Origin: [Phialemoniopsis] sp. UDSM-2020
Taxonomy: Eukaryota > Ascomycota > Sordariomycetes > Thyridiales > Thyridiaceae
Assembly: GCA_018873225.1 (NCBI GenBank)
Contig: JAEILZ010000003.1
Coordinates: 4,464,001 to 4,528,000 of the forward strand
Direction: 5' to 3'
DNA: 64,000 nucleotides
A model generated the notes under the pieces. The model saw only the letters and a program-made list of their open reading frames with translations. It searched no databases and was not told the DNA's origin. The stretch's first letter is position 1; each line of letters starts with the position of its first letter. Positions 13,701 to 23,309 of the stretch are shown one piece after another. The translations under genes and the position numbers were made by a program.

Positions 13701-15040
13701 CAAGCCACAAGAAAGGGTCTAGAACAAATCTGCTGCCTCTCAGAGAAAACCCACACCCCGGTCGCCGTTCTGACCCTGCATATTTTCATGTGCATATGCC
13801 ATGCATGTGTGTGTCCCGTGGCACTTTGTCAAACTTTGTGAACCTCACGACAAGACTTTCCATTCCGCGCGACATGCGTATGGCCTCGTGAATTAGACAC
13901 CACTGATTTTCAACTAGACATGTAATAATTCTCCGAAGCAAGGGCGTTTATTTTCCCATTCACTAGTGTCATGAACAGCCCAGAGGGCTCGTGGCCTGTA
14001 GGGCTAGCCACGAGGTGGTCCAACTCTGGAGGCTAGACCGCCGCCTCTTTTGATGGCAAGGCCTAGCGACCTGCCGCTTTATCGATAGGACGGGCCGTAG
14101 TGCATACCCCGTAGCGTGTGCCGCATAGCCGGTGTCGTCTACAGGTAAATAATGGAAGAGTAGGTATGCTACGGTGGCTTGAGTACGAAGTAGAACGCGA
14201 ACGCGAGAGAGGAAGAAGGAAGGTTCGCTCCTTTCCACCATAGGACGCCAAGAGCCGAGCGTGCTTCGTTGGTGCCTGACCTTGACTCGGTAGATATGGA
14301 TAGAAGAGGGAGGCGGGCGCTACGGAAGGATATTGGGTGTCTAGACATCGCTTCATGGCTGGGGCCCAGGCTCTCAGTAAGAAGCACCGGTCCGGGAACG
14401 GGAGATGAGAGTACTGGTGCCTTCCGGCCAGGAACGCGATGTTGATGGCATGCATTCAAGCAACAGACGCCCAGGCCCTCCAGACGCACGCCACGGCAGA
14501 AGTATATTCAAGCGAGGGCGCGGAGATGCCTTTCTTTTCTTTCGTACAGGTAATTTAACAGTCTCGCATTGCTGCACAACAACATCCTCCCAGGCGGTCT
14601 AGACCTCCATGGGCGCAGCCAACTTGCCCTGTGCGGCCAACCCCAAGCTTCCTCGGAGGCGGCGCAGGCAAGCAGGGTAGTATTTGGGGGGGAAAGGGTA
14701 TAATGCTTTTTGGATATGGAAGACGAGGAGCTCGGGTCTGTTGTCTCGTGAGCAGACGGACGACAGGCGAGCACCCTGACTGTGTCTGAGAGGCGTGGGC
14801 GTATCTAGGACTGCGAGAAGCATGGCTGGCCGTCGTACGGTGCCGGCCGAGTCTGGCTCGAGACCGACCGTAACGAGAAGTCGAGGACGGGATGACCGAC
14901 CGTTTTCGCGCCTGGTGCGTCTTGATAGGTGCGCAGTCCTAGGTTGCTGTCAGGATGCGTGGGTAACTGCCCAATGCTCGGGTGAAGAGGTGCATTGTGA
15001 GAGTTGACCGCCACCTCTGGGTTAGAATGAGGTCCCTCTA
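7775..15040. other. Gene-poor stretch between the small zinc-ribbon gene and 15.0 kb
   Basis: No gene can be supported in 7.3 kb. ORFs of 60-145 codons overlap in most frames; one of 311 codons (9677-10612, minus) is unusually long but has no recognisable domain. A nine-base poly-C tract sits near 9682, and pyrimidine runs and AT-rich patches such as 11,340-11,420 occur. Nothing resembles a transposon terminus, tRNA or rRNA. Together with the left flank this makes an unusually long intergenic block for an ascomycete. Confidence 0.5.
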
Positions 15041-16360
15041 TCAATCCTCTGTGGCTCGGTTCTTCGCGGTCTGGGCCTTCCCGTTCTCGCCTTTGCTGGT
15101 CTCGTCCGCGGTGACCTCGTCCTCCGTGAAGTCGCTCTCCGTGAACTCTCCCTCCGCGCTCTTGTCCTTCGTGCTCCCGCCTTTGTGAAATTCAGGCATG
15201 GATTCCATCAGATAGCCCTCGAGCCTCAAGAGCAGAATCTGCAGGCGGAGCGTCATCCTGCCAGCCGCAAGGAACGACGCCCCTTCCTGTATCAGAAAGG
15301 GGCCCTCCCTCAAACGGCGCACAAGCTCCTCGCCGAGCAGCCTCGTAAGGTCGTAGACCGGGTACACCCTGCCGCGCAACACGCTTTCAATCTCCATCGT
15401 CGCGAACGGCCCATACCGCCTAGCTTGCATGTCGTCCCCCATGACCAGCACGCACCCGCGCGCCGAGAGGCCCCTAAACAGCCCATCGTCGCTGAACCTC
15501 TGCAGGGGCGCCAGGTTGTGCGGCCTCCGCTCGATCTGCGCCACCGTCTCGATCTCGGCCGCGACCTTGTGGCGCAGCTGCTCTAGCACGAACTCGTGCA
15601 TGTCGGCCCGGAAGACAGCGGGGCCGAGCTGCTGCGCCTGCGACCGGCCGGGGCGCCGGCCGACCTTCTTGTGCGCGCCAAAGTACCGGCTGCGGTGCGC
15701 GTCGCTGACGACGGCCTCGAGGAGCTCCCCGCGCGCGACCATGTAGGGCCCGTGGGTCGGCCGGGTGGCGAGCAGGGCGGCTTGGGCGTGCTCCTTGCCG
15801 AACGCCGGGAAGGTGGGCAGCCACCACGCGTCGGCCGTTTTCGGGTGACCTACGGCCTTGAACTGCTGCAGGAAGAAGTTCGGCAGGGTCGTGTTGGTGA
15901 CGGAGCAGTGGCGTGGCGGCGTCGCCAGGGCCTGTGCTGTCGTTTGCATGCCGGTTAGCCATTGTCTGCACTCATCCATGGTCTTGTGCTCTATGAGAAA
16001 ATGAAATGAAAAGAATCGGCGGTCAACGATACCGTAAGGGTTTGCCGCAAGCAGCCTCTGAAGGTTGGTCTTTGGCGGCGCATCCGGGCCGTGCTTGGGC
16101 TTGGGCGATTTCCACTTGCTGCGCTGCTCCGTCCAGGACGGGTCCATGAGAGGGGATGCTGGCAGCGGGCCGGCCGTTGTGACGACCGTCTTGCTCTCCG
16201 GGTCAACGACTGGCTCGGGCCGCTCGATGCGAGGCTCATCTCGCGCTCGCTCGGCGGCGGTCTCTGTAGAGCCTCTTCCATGGTAAGTCTGCTTTGTATT
16301 TCGTCGTGCCCGCGGCACGCCGACCGTCTTGGGCAATCGTAGCACCGTGCCAGGCCTCAT
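15041..16360 (-). CDS. Conserved fungal protein, probably mitochondrial, function unknown
   Basis: The region is open without a stop (439 codons), but orthologue-like continuity is restored by removing a hidden in-frame 96-bp intron. Exons are 16033-16360 and 15041-15936, giving 407 residues. The intron has donor GTATCG, branch GGCTAACC and acceptor GACAG. The junction then reads NPYAQALATPPRHC, followed by NTTLPNFFLQQF, a block I associate with conserved fungal mitochondrial proteins of unknown role. The first 20 residues are basic and hydroxylated with no acidic residue, like a matrix-targeting sequence. The last 45 residues are a charged Glu/Thr/Lys tail. The gene is divergent from ClpP across 360 bp. 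No enzyme motif is visible. The gene is well supported; its function is not. Confidence 0.75.
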   Translation of the reverse strand: MRPGTVLRLPKTVGVPRARRNTKQTYHGRGSTETAAERARDEPRIERPEPVVDPESKTVVTTAGPLPASPLMDPSWTEQRSKWKSPKPKHGPDAPPKTNLQRLLAANPYGIVDRRFFSFHFLIEHKTMDECRQWLTGMQTTAQALATPPRHCSVTNTTLPNFFLQQFKAVGHPKTADAWWLPTFPAFGKEHAQAALLATRPTHGPYMVARGELLEAVVSDAHRSRYFGAHKKVGRRPGRSQAQQLGPAVFRADMHEFVLEQLRHKVAAEIETVAQIERRPHNLAPLQRFSDDGLFRGLSARGCVLVMGDDMQARRYGPFATMEIESVLRGRVYPVYDLTRLLGEELVRRLREGPFLIQEGASFLAAGRMTLRLQILLLRLEGYLMESMPEFHKGGSTKDKSAEGEFTESDFTEDEVTADETSKGENGKAQTAKNRATED

Positions 16361-16720
16361 GGCCAGCTCATTATCCAGTGGTAGAATACCAAACTTCTGC
16401 GTTTTCGTCTGACTTTGTCTTTCGAGAGTGTGAGGAGCTTGATGGGTGGATGTCTGTCTTGTCTAAGGCCGTTCCCACAGTTAAAGGCATTTTGACCCCG
16501 TATTTTGAGAGCTGTAGTGGAGCTCGCGTCGAATTTAAGCGAAGCGCGTCACTGCATTGGCTGCGCGAAGTCGGCGACGCCCACACCCAGACTCAACCCC
16601 ACAGGAGCTTTCAACGTCATTCAATCCTCCCAGCATAAAGCATACACGAGACACCCTCTTGTCCTTGGCATTGAGGCTTCGATATCTATCTTTCTGGTGT
16701 CGCGGTAGTCGTCAGCAGGG
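16361..16720. promoter_or_regulatory. Divergent promoter between the 15.0-kb gene and clpP
   Basis: These 360 bp separate two start codons pointing away from each other, so they must hold both promoters. Both products carry probable mitochondrial presequences, so co-regulation is plausible. No specific factor site was recognised. Confidence 0.5.
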
Positions 16721-17683
16721 ATGAATTGCCAGAGGACAGCGTGGAGGATCCTGCGGGCCACTGCGCCCAGGCAATGCCGCCGCTTCTCACAGTTCCCGCC
16801 TGGGTCCTCGTCAAGGCCGCCGACGGCTTCGATTCCCATGCCGTATATCACCGAGGTCACGGTAAGACATATGGCACTGGGATTTCCGTGGTGGAAGTAT
16901 ACTGACAGACTGTACAGGCCGGTGGATGGCGAACATGTTCGTGCTCAATTGACCGCACCACAGCCCCAGAAGAGACCTGCTGACATATCGATACAACAGC
17001 CGACATCTTCTCCAAGCTATTACAAGTGCGCGCCTCCTCTCCCCGGTCGCCTTCGGATCTACAAATACATCTATGCTAACATACGTCACCGCCAGGAGCG
17101 GATAATATGCCTCAACGGCCCCATCGACGACACCGTTTCCGCCGCCATCGTCGCCCAGCTCCTCTGGCTCGAGTCCGACAGCCCGGAGAAGCCCATCACC
17201 ATGTACATCAACTCCCCCGGCGGCGAGGTGTCCTCGGGTCTCGCCATCTACGACACTATGACCTACATCCGATCGCCCGTGTCCACCGTCTGCGTCGGCG
17301 CCGCCGCCTCGATGGCCGCCATCCTGCTGCTCGGCGGCGAGGCGGGCAAGCGGTACGCACTGCCGCACAGCACCATCATGCTGCACCAGCCGCTGGGCGG
17401 CACCAAGGGCCCCGCGGCGGATATCCTGATCTATGCCAACCAGATCCAGCGCATACGCGAGCAGGTCAACGAGATTGTGCGGCGGCACCTCAACGCCTCG
17501 GTCGGCGGGAGGGACAGGTACGACGCGCGCGCCGTGAACGATATGATGGAGCGGGACAAGTACGTCACGGCCGAGGAGGCCAAGGAGCATGGCATCGTGG
17601 ACGAGATCTTGTACAGGAGGGCGTCGGGCAAGAAAGGGGATGACAAGGGTAAGGGCGGGGAGGGTGGTCAGAAGAGCTCTTGA
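16721..17683 (+). CDS. clpP: Mitochondrial ATP-dependent Clp protease proteolytic subunit
   Basis: Proteolytic subunit of the mitochondrial matrix Clp protease, which degrades proteins delivered by the ClpX unfoldase. Rebuilt exons are 16721-16861, 16918-16936, 17000-17025 and 17096-17683, giving 257 residues. The three introns are 56, 63 and 70 bp; the last has a textbook branch site (ATGCTAACA). Splicing restores the N-terminal block ITEVTAGGWRTSDIFSKLL leading into QERIICLNGPIDD. An N-terminal extension of about 40 basic, Ser/Arg-rich residues fits a presequence. The catalytic serine lies in GAAASMAAILL and the histidine in STIMLHQPLGG; the expected aspartate region follows. The C terminus is a Lys/Gly-rich tail. 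Two exons are only 19 and 26 nt long. ClpP is found in many filamentous fungi but not in budding yeast. Confidence 0.95.
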   Translation: MNCQRTAWRILRATAPRQCRRFSQFPPGSSSRPPTASIPMPYITEVTVRHMALGFPWWKYTDRLYRPVDGEHVRAQLTAPQPQKRPADISIQQPTSSPSYYKCAPPLPGRLRIYKYIYANIRHRQERIICLNGPIDDTVSAAIVAQLLWLESDSPEKPITMYINSPGGEVSSGLAIYDTMTYIRSPVSTVCVGAAASMAAILLLGGEAGKRYALPHSTIMLHQPLGGTKGPAADILIYANQIQRIREQVNEIVRRHLNASVGGRDRYDARAVNDMMERDKYVTAEEAKEHGIVDEILYRRASGKKGDDKGKGGEGGQKSS

Positions 17684-19026
17684 GGCGCGGTCCGTGGTAA
17701 GGAGTAGGACTTACCGGACGATCAAAGGTTGAAGGCCAAGGCATATATGTAAACATATCGAAAAGGAGATGTGGGCAGTTTCTGCTCGAATAGATACCCT
17801 GAGCATGATCCCAACACTCTAATGACAGCGTGATTGAGGATAGCTATCGGAGTACGTGATGATTGGCGCCAATGTTCTTTGTCAGCTAGCACATCGTCTC
17901 AAGGCCTCGATACGAGGTACCTCTTGCGGTCTTGTTCGTTTAGATATTAAACTCACTGGGCGAAACCTCCGACCTCTATATATATTGTTGGGACAATTTT
18001 GTAACTTGACTGTCGAGAAAGGGAGTCGCTACAACTGAGAATTGTTAGCCGCTGACCAAACGCATCCATGCCTTTGATCGTATCTCTAGCAATGTTCCTA
18101 GAACGGGTAATTCTTAAATAGCCGTATAACCGGCATCAGACATGATAGTTCTGCACACTCTTCGTCAAGGCCGCATGTAATGATCAGTTCATATAAGCGA
18201 TCTATATAAAGCCATCATCTGGAATGGGAAAACCATCAATGCTACCACTGTCGTAGGAATGTCAGACGCCTCATCAAGGTGTTTGCTATAGAACCAGCAT
18301 TAGGGCAAATCGAGGCAGACAGCAGGTATTTTTGAAAAGTAAGGACGAGGATATATAGTTCATCAGGATCTGAATATATGAGATCATAAAGAAAGCCTTG
18401 ATGGGAGAAGGCTTGAAAAAGGATTGGCAACACGCTTTTTAGTAGCTAGTATACTGATTATGACGAGAAATATCAGATCCCTAGAAAGATATTCACATGG
18501 ACAAGAGACAGTGAATGTTGGCTCATACGAAGTACGAGGCTCTGGGCTCAACCCACAAAGTGGATACTTGGGTGACAGGCTCACACATGTTGAGAAATGC
18601 TCAATGCATTTTGGCGTCCATCATTTTCTGGAATTGAAGATTTAATGAAGCTTCGATAGTGCTGAGTGCTTTATTGTGGTGATCTTGAAGATGGTTCATA
18701 TTCGAGACTTTGAGGCAGCTCGTTGCATGGATGACTCTTCGCATGGTGGTTGGCCGGCCGGGGAAGCTAGACTGTCTCCGATGCAGGCCTGGGAAAGCGG
18801 GAAGCTCTGGGAGAGCTCGGGCCAATCAAAGGCCTGTCAATTGAATTGGCAATGAGATTTGCGGGGTGCCCTCGCATTTTCTATGGGCGGTCAAAATTAT
18901 TTTGGCTGGGAGCCGACTTCGCTCTCATAAGCGACTGCAGTCCGAATCGTCGTGTCCCTGTGACTGTCCCTGTGATCTCGAGGTTAAAATACCAAATTCG
19001 GTCAGCGCGGCCTCAATTGACCCCGT

Positions 19027-19033
19027 TGAGTCA
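19027..19033. promoter_or_regulatory. Gcn4/CPC1-type site (TGAGTCA) upstream of ILV3
   Basis: A perfect TGAGTCA lies about 134 bp before the ILV3 start codon. TGA(C/G)TCA is the known binding sequence of Gcn4/CPC1 bZIP factors, which raise amino-acid biosynthetic genes during starvation. Its place before a branched-chain amino acid gene makes a functional site likely. Confidence 0.65.
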
Positions 19034-19136
19034 CTCTCAACACTTTCATTCTCTGGCCCCCGGCATTTTTGAAGCAATCGGGCTTCATTCAGGGCCGCGA
19101 AAAAAGTCTGAGCAGCTTCGAAGCTCTGGGCATCAT

Positions 19137-19143
19137 TGACTCA
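19137..19143. promoter_or_regulatory. Second Gcn4/CPC1-type site (TGACTCA) upstream of ILV3
   Basis: A perfect TGACTCA ends 23 bp before the ILV3 ATG. It may lie in the 5' UTR if transcription starts further upstream, so it is weaker than the first site as a promoter element, but a pair of perfect matches within 120 bp is notable. Confidence 0.5.
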
Positions 19144-19166
19144 ATTGCCCACCACAATAATCCATC

Positions 19167-21042
19167 ATGTTCTCGACGGCTCTTCGCAGGACAAGGGCGC
19201 CGCGGGCTCTGTCCCAAGGCAGCCTGCTCGCCTCGAGCTCTTCGGCGTAAGTTTTCCCTGAGCAGCATCGCATCGCCATGGTGTTGCGACACAAGCTAAT
19301 GACTCTTGACCAGTCGTCTCCTCTCCACCACCGCCTTCCGGGCCGCCGATGAGCAATTGAACAAGATCTCCTCCAAAATTACCCAACACAAGTCGCAGGG
19401 TGCCTCGCAGGCCATGCTTTACGGTACCGGCATGACCGAGGAGGACATGAACAAGGCCCAGATTGGTATTTCCTCGGTGTGGTTCGAGGGCAACCCTTGC
19501 AACAAGCACCTGCTGGGCCTCTCGGAGCGCATCAGGGATTCCGTCGCCAAGGCCGGCCTCCAGCCCTTCCGCTTCAACACCATTGGTGTCTCAGATGGTA
19601 TCAGCATGGGTACGAGCGGTATGCGATACTCGCTGCAGAGCCGTGAGATCATCGCCGACAGTATCGAGACCGTCATGAACGGCCAGTGGTACGACGCCAA
19701 CATCTCCGTTCCCGGTTGCGACAAGAACATGCCCGGTGTCCTCATCGCTATGGGTCGCGTCAACAGGCCCAGCATCATGATGTACGGTGGTACTATCAAG
19801 CCCGGCTGTGGCAAGAGCGGCCAGCCTCTCGACATTGTCAGCGCCTTCCAGGCTTACGGCCAGTACATCGCCGGCGAGATCACCGAGGATCAGCGCTTCG
19901 ACATTATCCGCAACGCTTGCCCCGGTAGCGGCGCCTGCGGTGGTATGTACACCGCCAACACCATGGCCAGCTCTATCGAGACCATGGGTATGACCCTGCC
20001 CGGTAGCAGCAGTATCCCTGCTGAGGATCCTGCCAAGAAGGCCGAGTGCGACAACATTGGAGAGGCCATCAAGAACCTGCTCAGGGAGGACATCCGACCT
20101 TCTGATATCCTTACCCGCCAGGCCTTCGAGAATGCCATGATTGTGATCAACATCCTGGGTGGCAGCACCAACGCCGTGCTGCATCTCATCGCCATCGCCG
20201 ACTCTGTCGGTGTCAAGCTTACCGTCGAGGACTTCCAGGTTGTCTCGGACCGCACCCCGCTGCTGGCTGACCTGAAGCCCTCCGGCAAGTACGTCTTTGA
20301 GGATCTCTATAACATCGGCGGTACCCCTGCTCTCCTCAAGTTCCTCCTCAAGGAGGGCATCATTGACGGCAGTGGCATCACCGTAACCGGCAAGACCATG
20401 AAGGAGAACCTCGAGAAGTACCCCGACTTCCCCGAGGACCAGAAGATCGTCCGACCTCTGTCCAACCCGCTGAAGAAGACTGGTCACATCCAGATCCTCC
20501 GCGGCACCCTCGCCCCCGGCGGCTCCGTTGGCAAGATCACTGGCAAGGAGGGTCTGCGCTTCGAGGGCAAGGCCAAGTGCTACGACCAGGAGGACGACTT
20601 CATCGAGGCTCTTGAGCGCGGCGAGCTCAAGAAGGGCGAGAAGACCGTCGTCATCATCCGCTACGAGGGCCCCAAGGGTGGCCCGGGCATGCCCGAGATG
20701 TTGAAGCCCAGCTCTGCCATCATGGGTGCTGGCCTCGGCAACGACGTCGCTCTGCTGACTGACGGCCGTTTCTCCGGCGGTAGCCACGGTTTCCTGATCG
20801 GTCACGTCGTGCCCGAGGCTGCCGAGGGCGGCCCCATCGGTCTCGTCCAGGACGGCGACCACATCATCATCGACGCCGAGCAGCGCGTGATCGACCTCGA
20901 GGTGTCGCAGGAGGAGATGGACAAGAGGAAGCAGGCCTGGAAGCCCCGCGAGCCAAGGGCGAAGCGCGGTACGCTGAGGAAGTATGCCCAGCTCGTCTCG
21001 GATGCTAGCCACGGCTGCATCACCGACGGCGGTGCCCGGTAA
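19167..21042 (+). CDS. ILV3: Dihydroxy-acid dehydratase, mitochondrial
   Basis: Dehydrates 2,3-dihydroxy-isovalerate and 2,3-dihydroxy-3-methylvalerate to 2-oxo acids, the third common step of valine, isoleucine and leucine synthesis, in the mitochondrial matrix. Exons are 19167-19246 and 19314-21042, giving 602 residues. The 67-bp intron has donor GTAAGT, branch GCTAATG and acceptor CCAG, and splits an alanine codon in the presequence. The N terminus ([15 protein letters not shown]) is a typical mitochondrial targeting peptide. Iron-sulfur cysteines appear in CDKNMPG and [11 protein letters not shown]; the C-terminal domain includes [10 protein letters not shown]. Length matches fungal ILV3. 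The upstream region has two Gcn4/CPC1 sites. LOA1 converges from the other side. A long antisense ORF over this gene is a codon-bias shadow. Confidence 0.97.
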
Positions 21043-21443
21043 GGGGAGAGAGTCGGGAGGTAGGGTGAGAGCTGATGTAGGGTTCCAAAATGGCCATCTA
21101 ATCTGATGTCTGTTCAAGGCTTGTATTTTCACGGGCAAAACGGGAAAAGAAGGGCGCTACTTGTGTGTGTTTTTGCACTGCTTGGATACTTCCTTGTTCT
21201 CTGGCGAATCATGTTTTGGGTCAAGACTGTAGTACCAGGAAGAGATATCAATCAATATGTTCAAAGTTCAACTACTGGAGATGCTGGGGCAATGAATCTC
21301 GCCACGATGATCTGAAAATCGACAACGCAGAACCAGGGCCTACTCCACGCAATGCGAACCGAAAGCTCCTTGCGGAATTCGAGTCAAGATGAATAAAGAA
21401 CAAACAACACATCTTTCCCAAGTGAACAAGTGCAATGAGACCT

Positions 21444-22518
21444 CTACTTTCGCCACGCCTCCACAAACCTGGCCTTGTCTTGTATCGTCAAAGCTACGCG
21501 CTTGTTGCGGCCCAACCTGGCCAGGGCTTCGGCAACACGATCCAGCACAAGCTGCTCCTCATACGTGACATCGGACGCACTGCTGCTCGAACCCGCCGCG
21601 CCCGCACCGCCATGCGACCCGACGCCGTTGACGGCGCTGCTGGTGTTGAGCACGCCCTCGGCGATCCTAACGCGGACGAGGTGCGTCGGCCGGCTCAGCA
21701 GCTTCCAGAGGAAGGCGAACCAGGCGCCGGGCACGGGCGTCGTGATGTCGGGCGGCGTGTAGCGCATGCTGACGGGGAAGATCTTTGTCTCGGCGGGCGC
21801 GGTCAGGAGGCTGGGGCTGAAGGGCAAGATGGCCTTGCCGTTGGTGGTGCCGCACTCGGGGAAGACGGCGATGACGCGGCCCGGGTATTTCTTCAGCAGG
21901 GATCGGAGGTCCGTCAGCCCGGACGTGCCGGCGGGCGGCTCGAGCTGGAGCTGCGCGCTGCCGAGGGCGTGGGCGATGGCGCCGCGCAGGCTCACGCGCC
22001 GGACCTTGCGGCTGTTTGGCCAGGAGACGGTGAAGATGGGGTCGAAGACGGCGGCGAGGTAGAGGGCGTCGACGGGGGAGGTGAAGGAGGCGGCGATTAT
22101 GGAGCCTGGGTGCGGCACGCGCGAGGGGGGCTGCTGGGCGAGGGAGCCGCGCTTCACGCCGTCGAGCTGCAGGTCGACCCACCATATGCCCGGGATGCCC
22201 ATGCCGCCCCAGAGCAGGAGCTTGCGGGCGACGACGGGGAAGGGCAGCCAGCGCAGCAGGAGGAGGTAGACGGCGACGTAGGCGATGAAGAAGGGCAGGC
22301 GGAAGAGGAAGATGAAGACGCGGGCCAGGGCCGAGAGGAAGGTCGAGGGCGTCTTGATGGGGATGAAGGGCGAGATGCCGGAGCCTGTGATAGAGGGGGG
22401 GACAATTAGCTGGCGGTTGCTTGAATTTGTTGGGAGGCGGGGGAGCAGGCCGGTGGTGGGTAGAATTCTCGTGAGTGTGTAACGTACCTCTGTCCCGGAA
22501 CTGCGAGTACTTCTCCAT
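21444..22518 (-). CDS. LOA1: Lysophosphatidic acid acyltransferase, LOA1/VPS66 family
   Basis: Predicted ER or lipid-droplet membrane acyltransferase that adds an acyl chain to lysophosphatidic acid, supporting triacylglycerol synthesis (role known for yeast Loa1/Vps66). Exons are 22488-22518 and 21444-22384, giving 323 residues. The first exon is only 31 nt. Splicing gives MEKYSQFRDRGSGISPFIP, which closely matches the yeast Vps66 N terminus (MEKY-WRD-G-GI-PF-P). Residues 30-65 form hydrophobic membrane segments. The PlsC-type motif FPECGTTNGKAILPF is the glycerolipid-binding block; the HxxxxD box is degenerate, with TSPVDALY in that place as in this subfamily. A Ser/Gly-rich insert lies near the C terminus. 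It converges on ILV3. Confidence 0.87.
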
Positions 22519-23309
22519 CGCGGGGTGTGTAAGATGGTCGTCGGTCTGGCTTGTGATCGGACAAAAGACGGCGGTGGGTTGAGTTGGTGACAAGAGGCGA
22601 CGGTGCGTTAGGGATGCATCAGCGCGAGCAGATGTGTCCTTTATGGTTGAGGAGCTAGTTTTTACTCAAGAGAGCGAGGAGGTGCCGGCGGGTTGGCGAA
22701 GCTGGTCTGACTCTCGTGACATCTGAAGAGCGTAATTGCGGTAAGCTTTTCTCCCACACAGTTGGGAATCAAACAAACGAGATGTCATACACCACAAAAG
22801 CACAGACGGGGCAGGGTTCCACCAAAAGTCGGCCCAAAGCATGTGAAGATGTGGCTGCCGTCCCGAAAACGGCATAGAGTCATGTTTTGTGGCTGCTGTG
22901 GCTTTGCTCTACCTTAGTCAGCCAAGTACCTGCTTTCGACTCGACGCCACGCACAGACCAGGCCATCTCGTCTCGTCTCCAGTGCAACGGCGATAGTAAA
23001 CAAACGTTCGGGTGGATCACGAAAGACACTCCAACATTACCGACCCTGGCTCGTGTACACTGCACAAAGGAACGCATCTGCGGCACAACTCTGGCTCTCA
23101 TTGCACCGCCCTGTGCGCCCCCCAATGCCCGAAACAGTCTTCCCAATCGGGATAAGAGTGTAAATACATATCCATTATCGCTACTGGTACTCGCTATCCA
23201 AACCTTCATCACGACTCCAACCACATCGTCTGCGTCTGGGGCATCGCTCCTCGCTTCCTACTTTCTGTTCCAGCTTGTTCTTCGTCCGCATCGACGACCA
23301 TTGCCCATC
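22519..23309. other. Intergenic, divergent promoters of LOA1 and kinesin-14
   Basis: About 790 bp separate divergent start codons. No motif stands out. An ORF runs through it into the second kinesin exon only because that exon's frame happens to be open upstream. Confidence 0.5.

Larger units (their letters stand above)
17684..19166. other. Intergenic region between clpP and ILV3
   Basis: About 1.5 kb holds the clpP 3' region and the ILV3 promoter. The middle part (about 17,800-18,700) is relatively AT-rich, with short ORFs that lack support. Two perfect TGAnTCA sites near ILV3 are listed separately. No gene was recognised. Confidence 0.6.

Noticed and set aside
13060..14530. Two spots encoding a similar IFKRGR phrase (about 13,064 and 14,503), possibly a degenerate repeat
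   Set aside because: Similarity covers too few bases and no flanking match or terminal repeat was found.
19591..21138. 515-codon minus-strand ORF over ILV3
   Set aside because: It mirrors the ILV3 codons, is Val/Asp/Leu/Ala-rich with no domain, and results from strong GC3 bias on the true strand.
21435..22409. 324-codon plus-strand ORF over LOA1
   Set aside because: Gly/Glu/Asp-rich antisense shadow of the acyltransferase.
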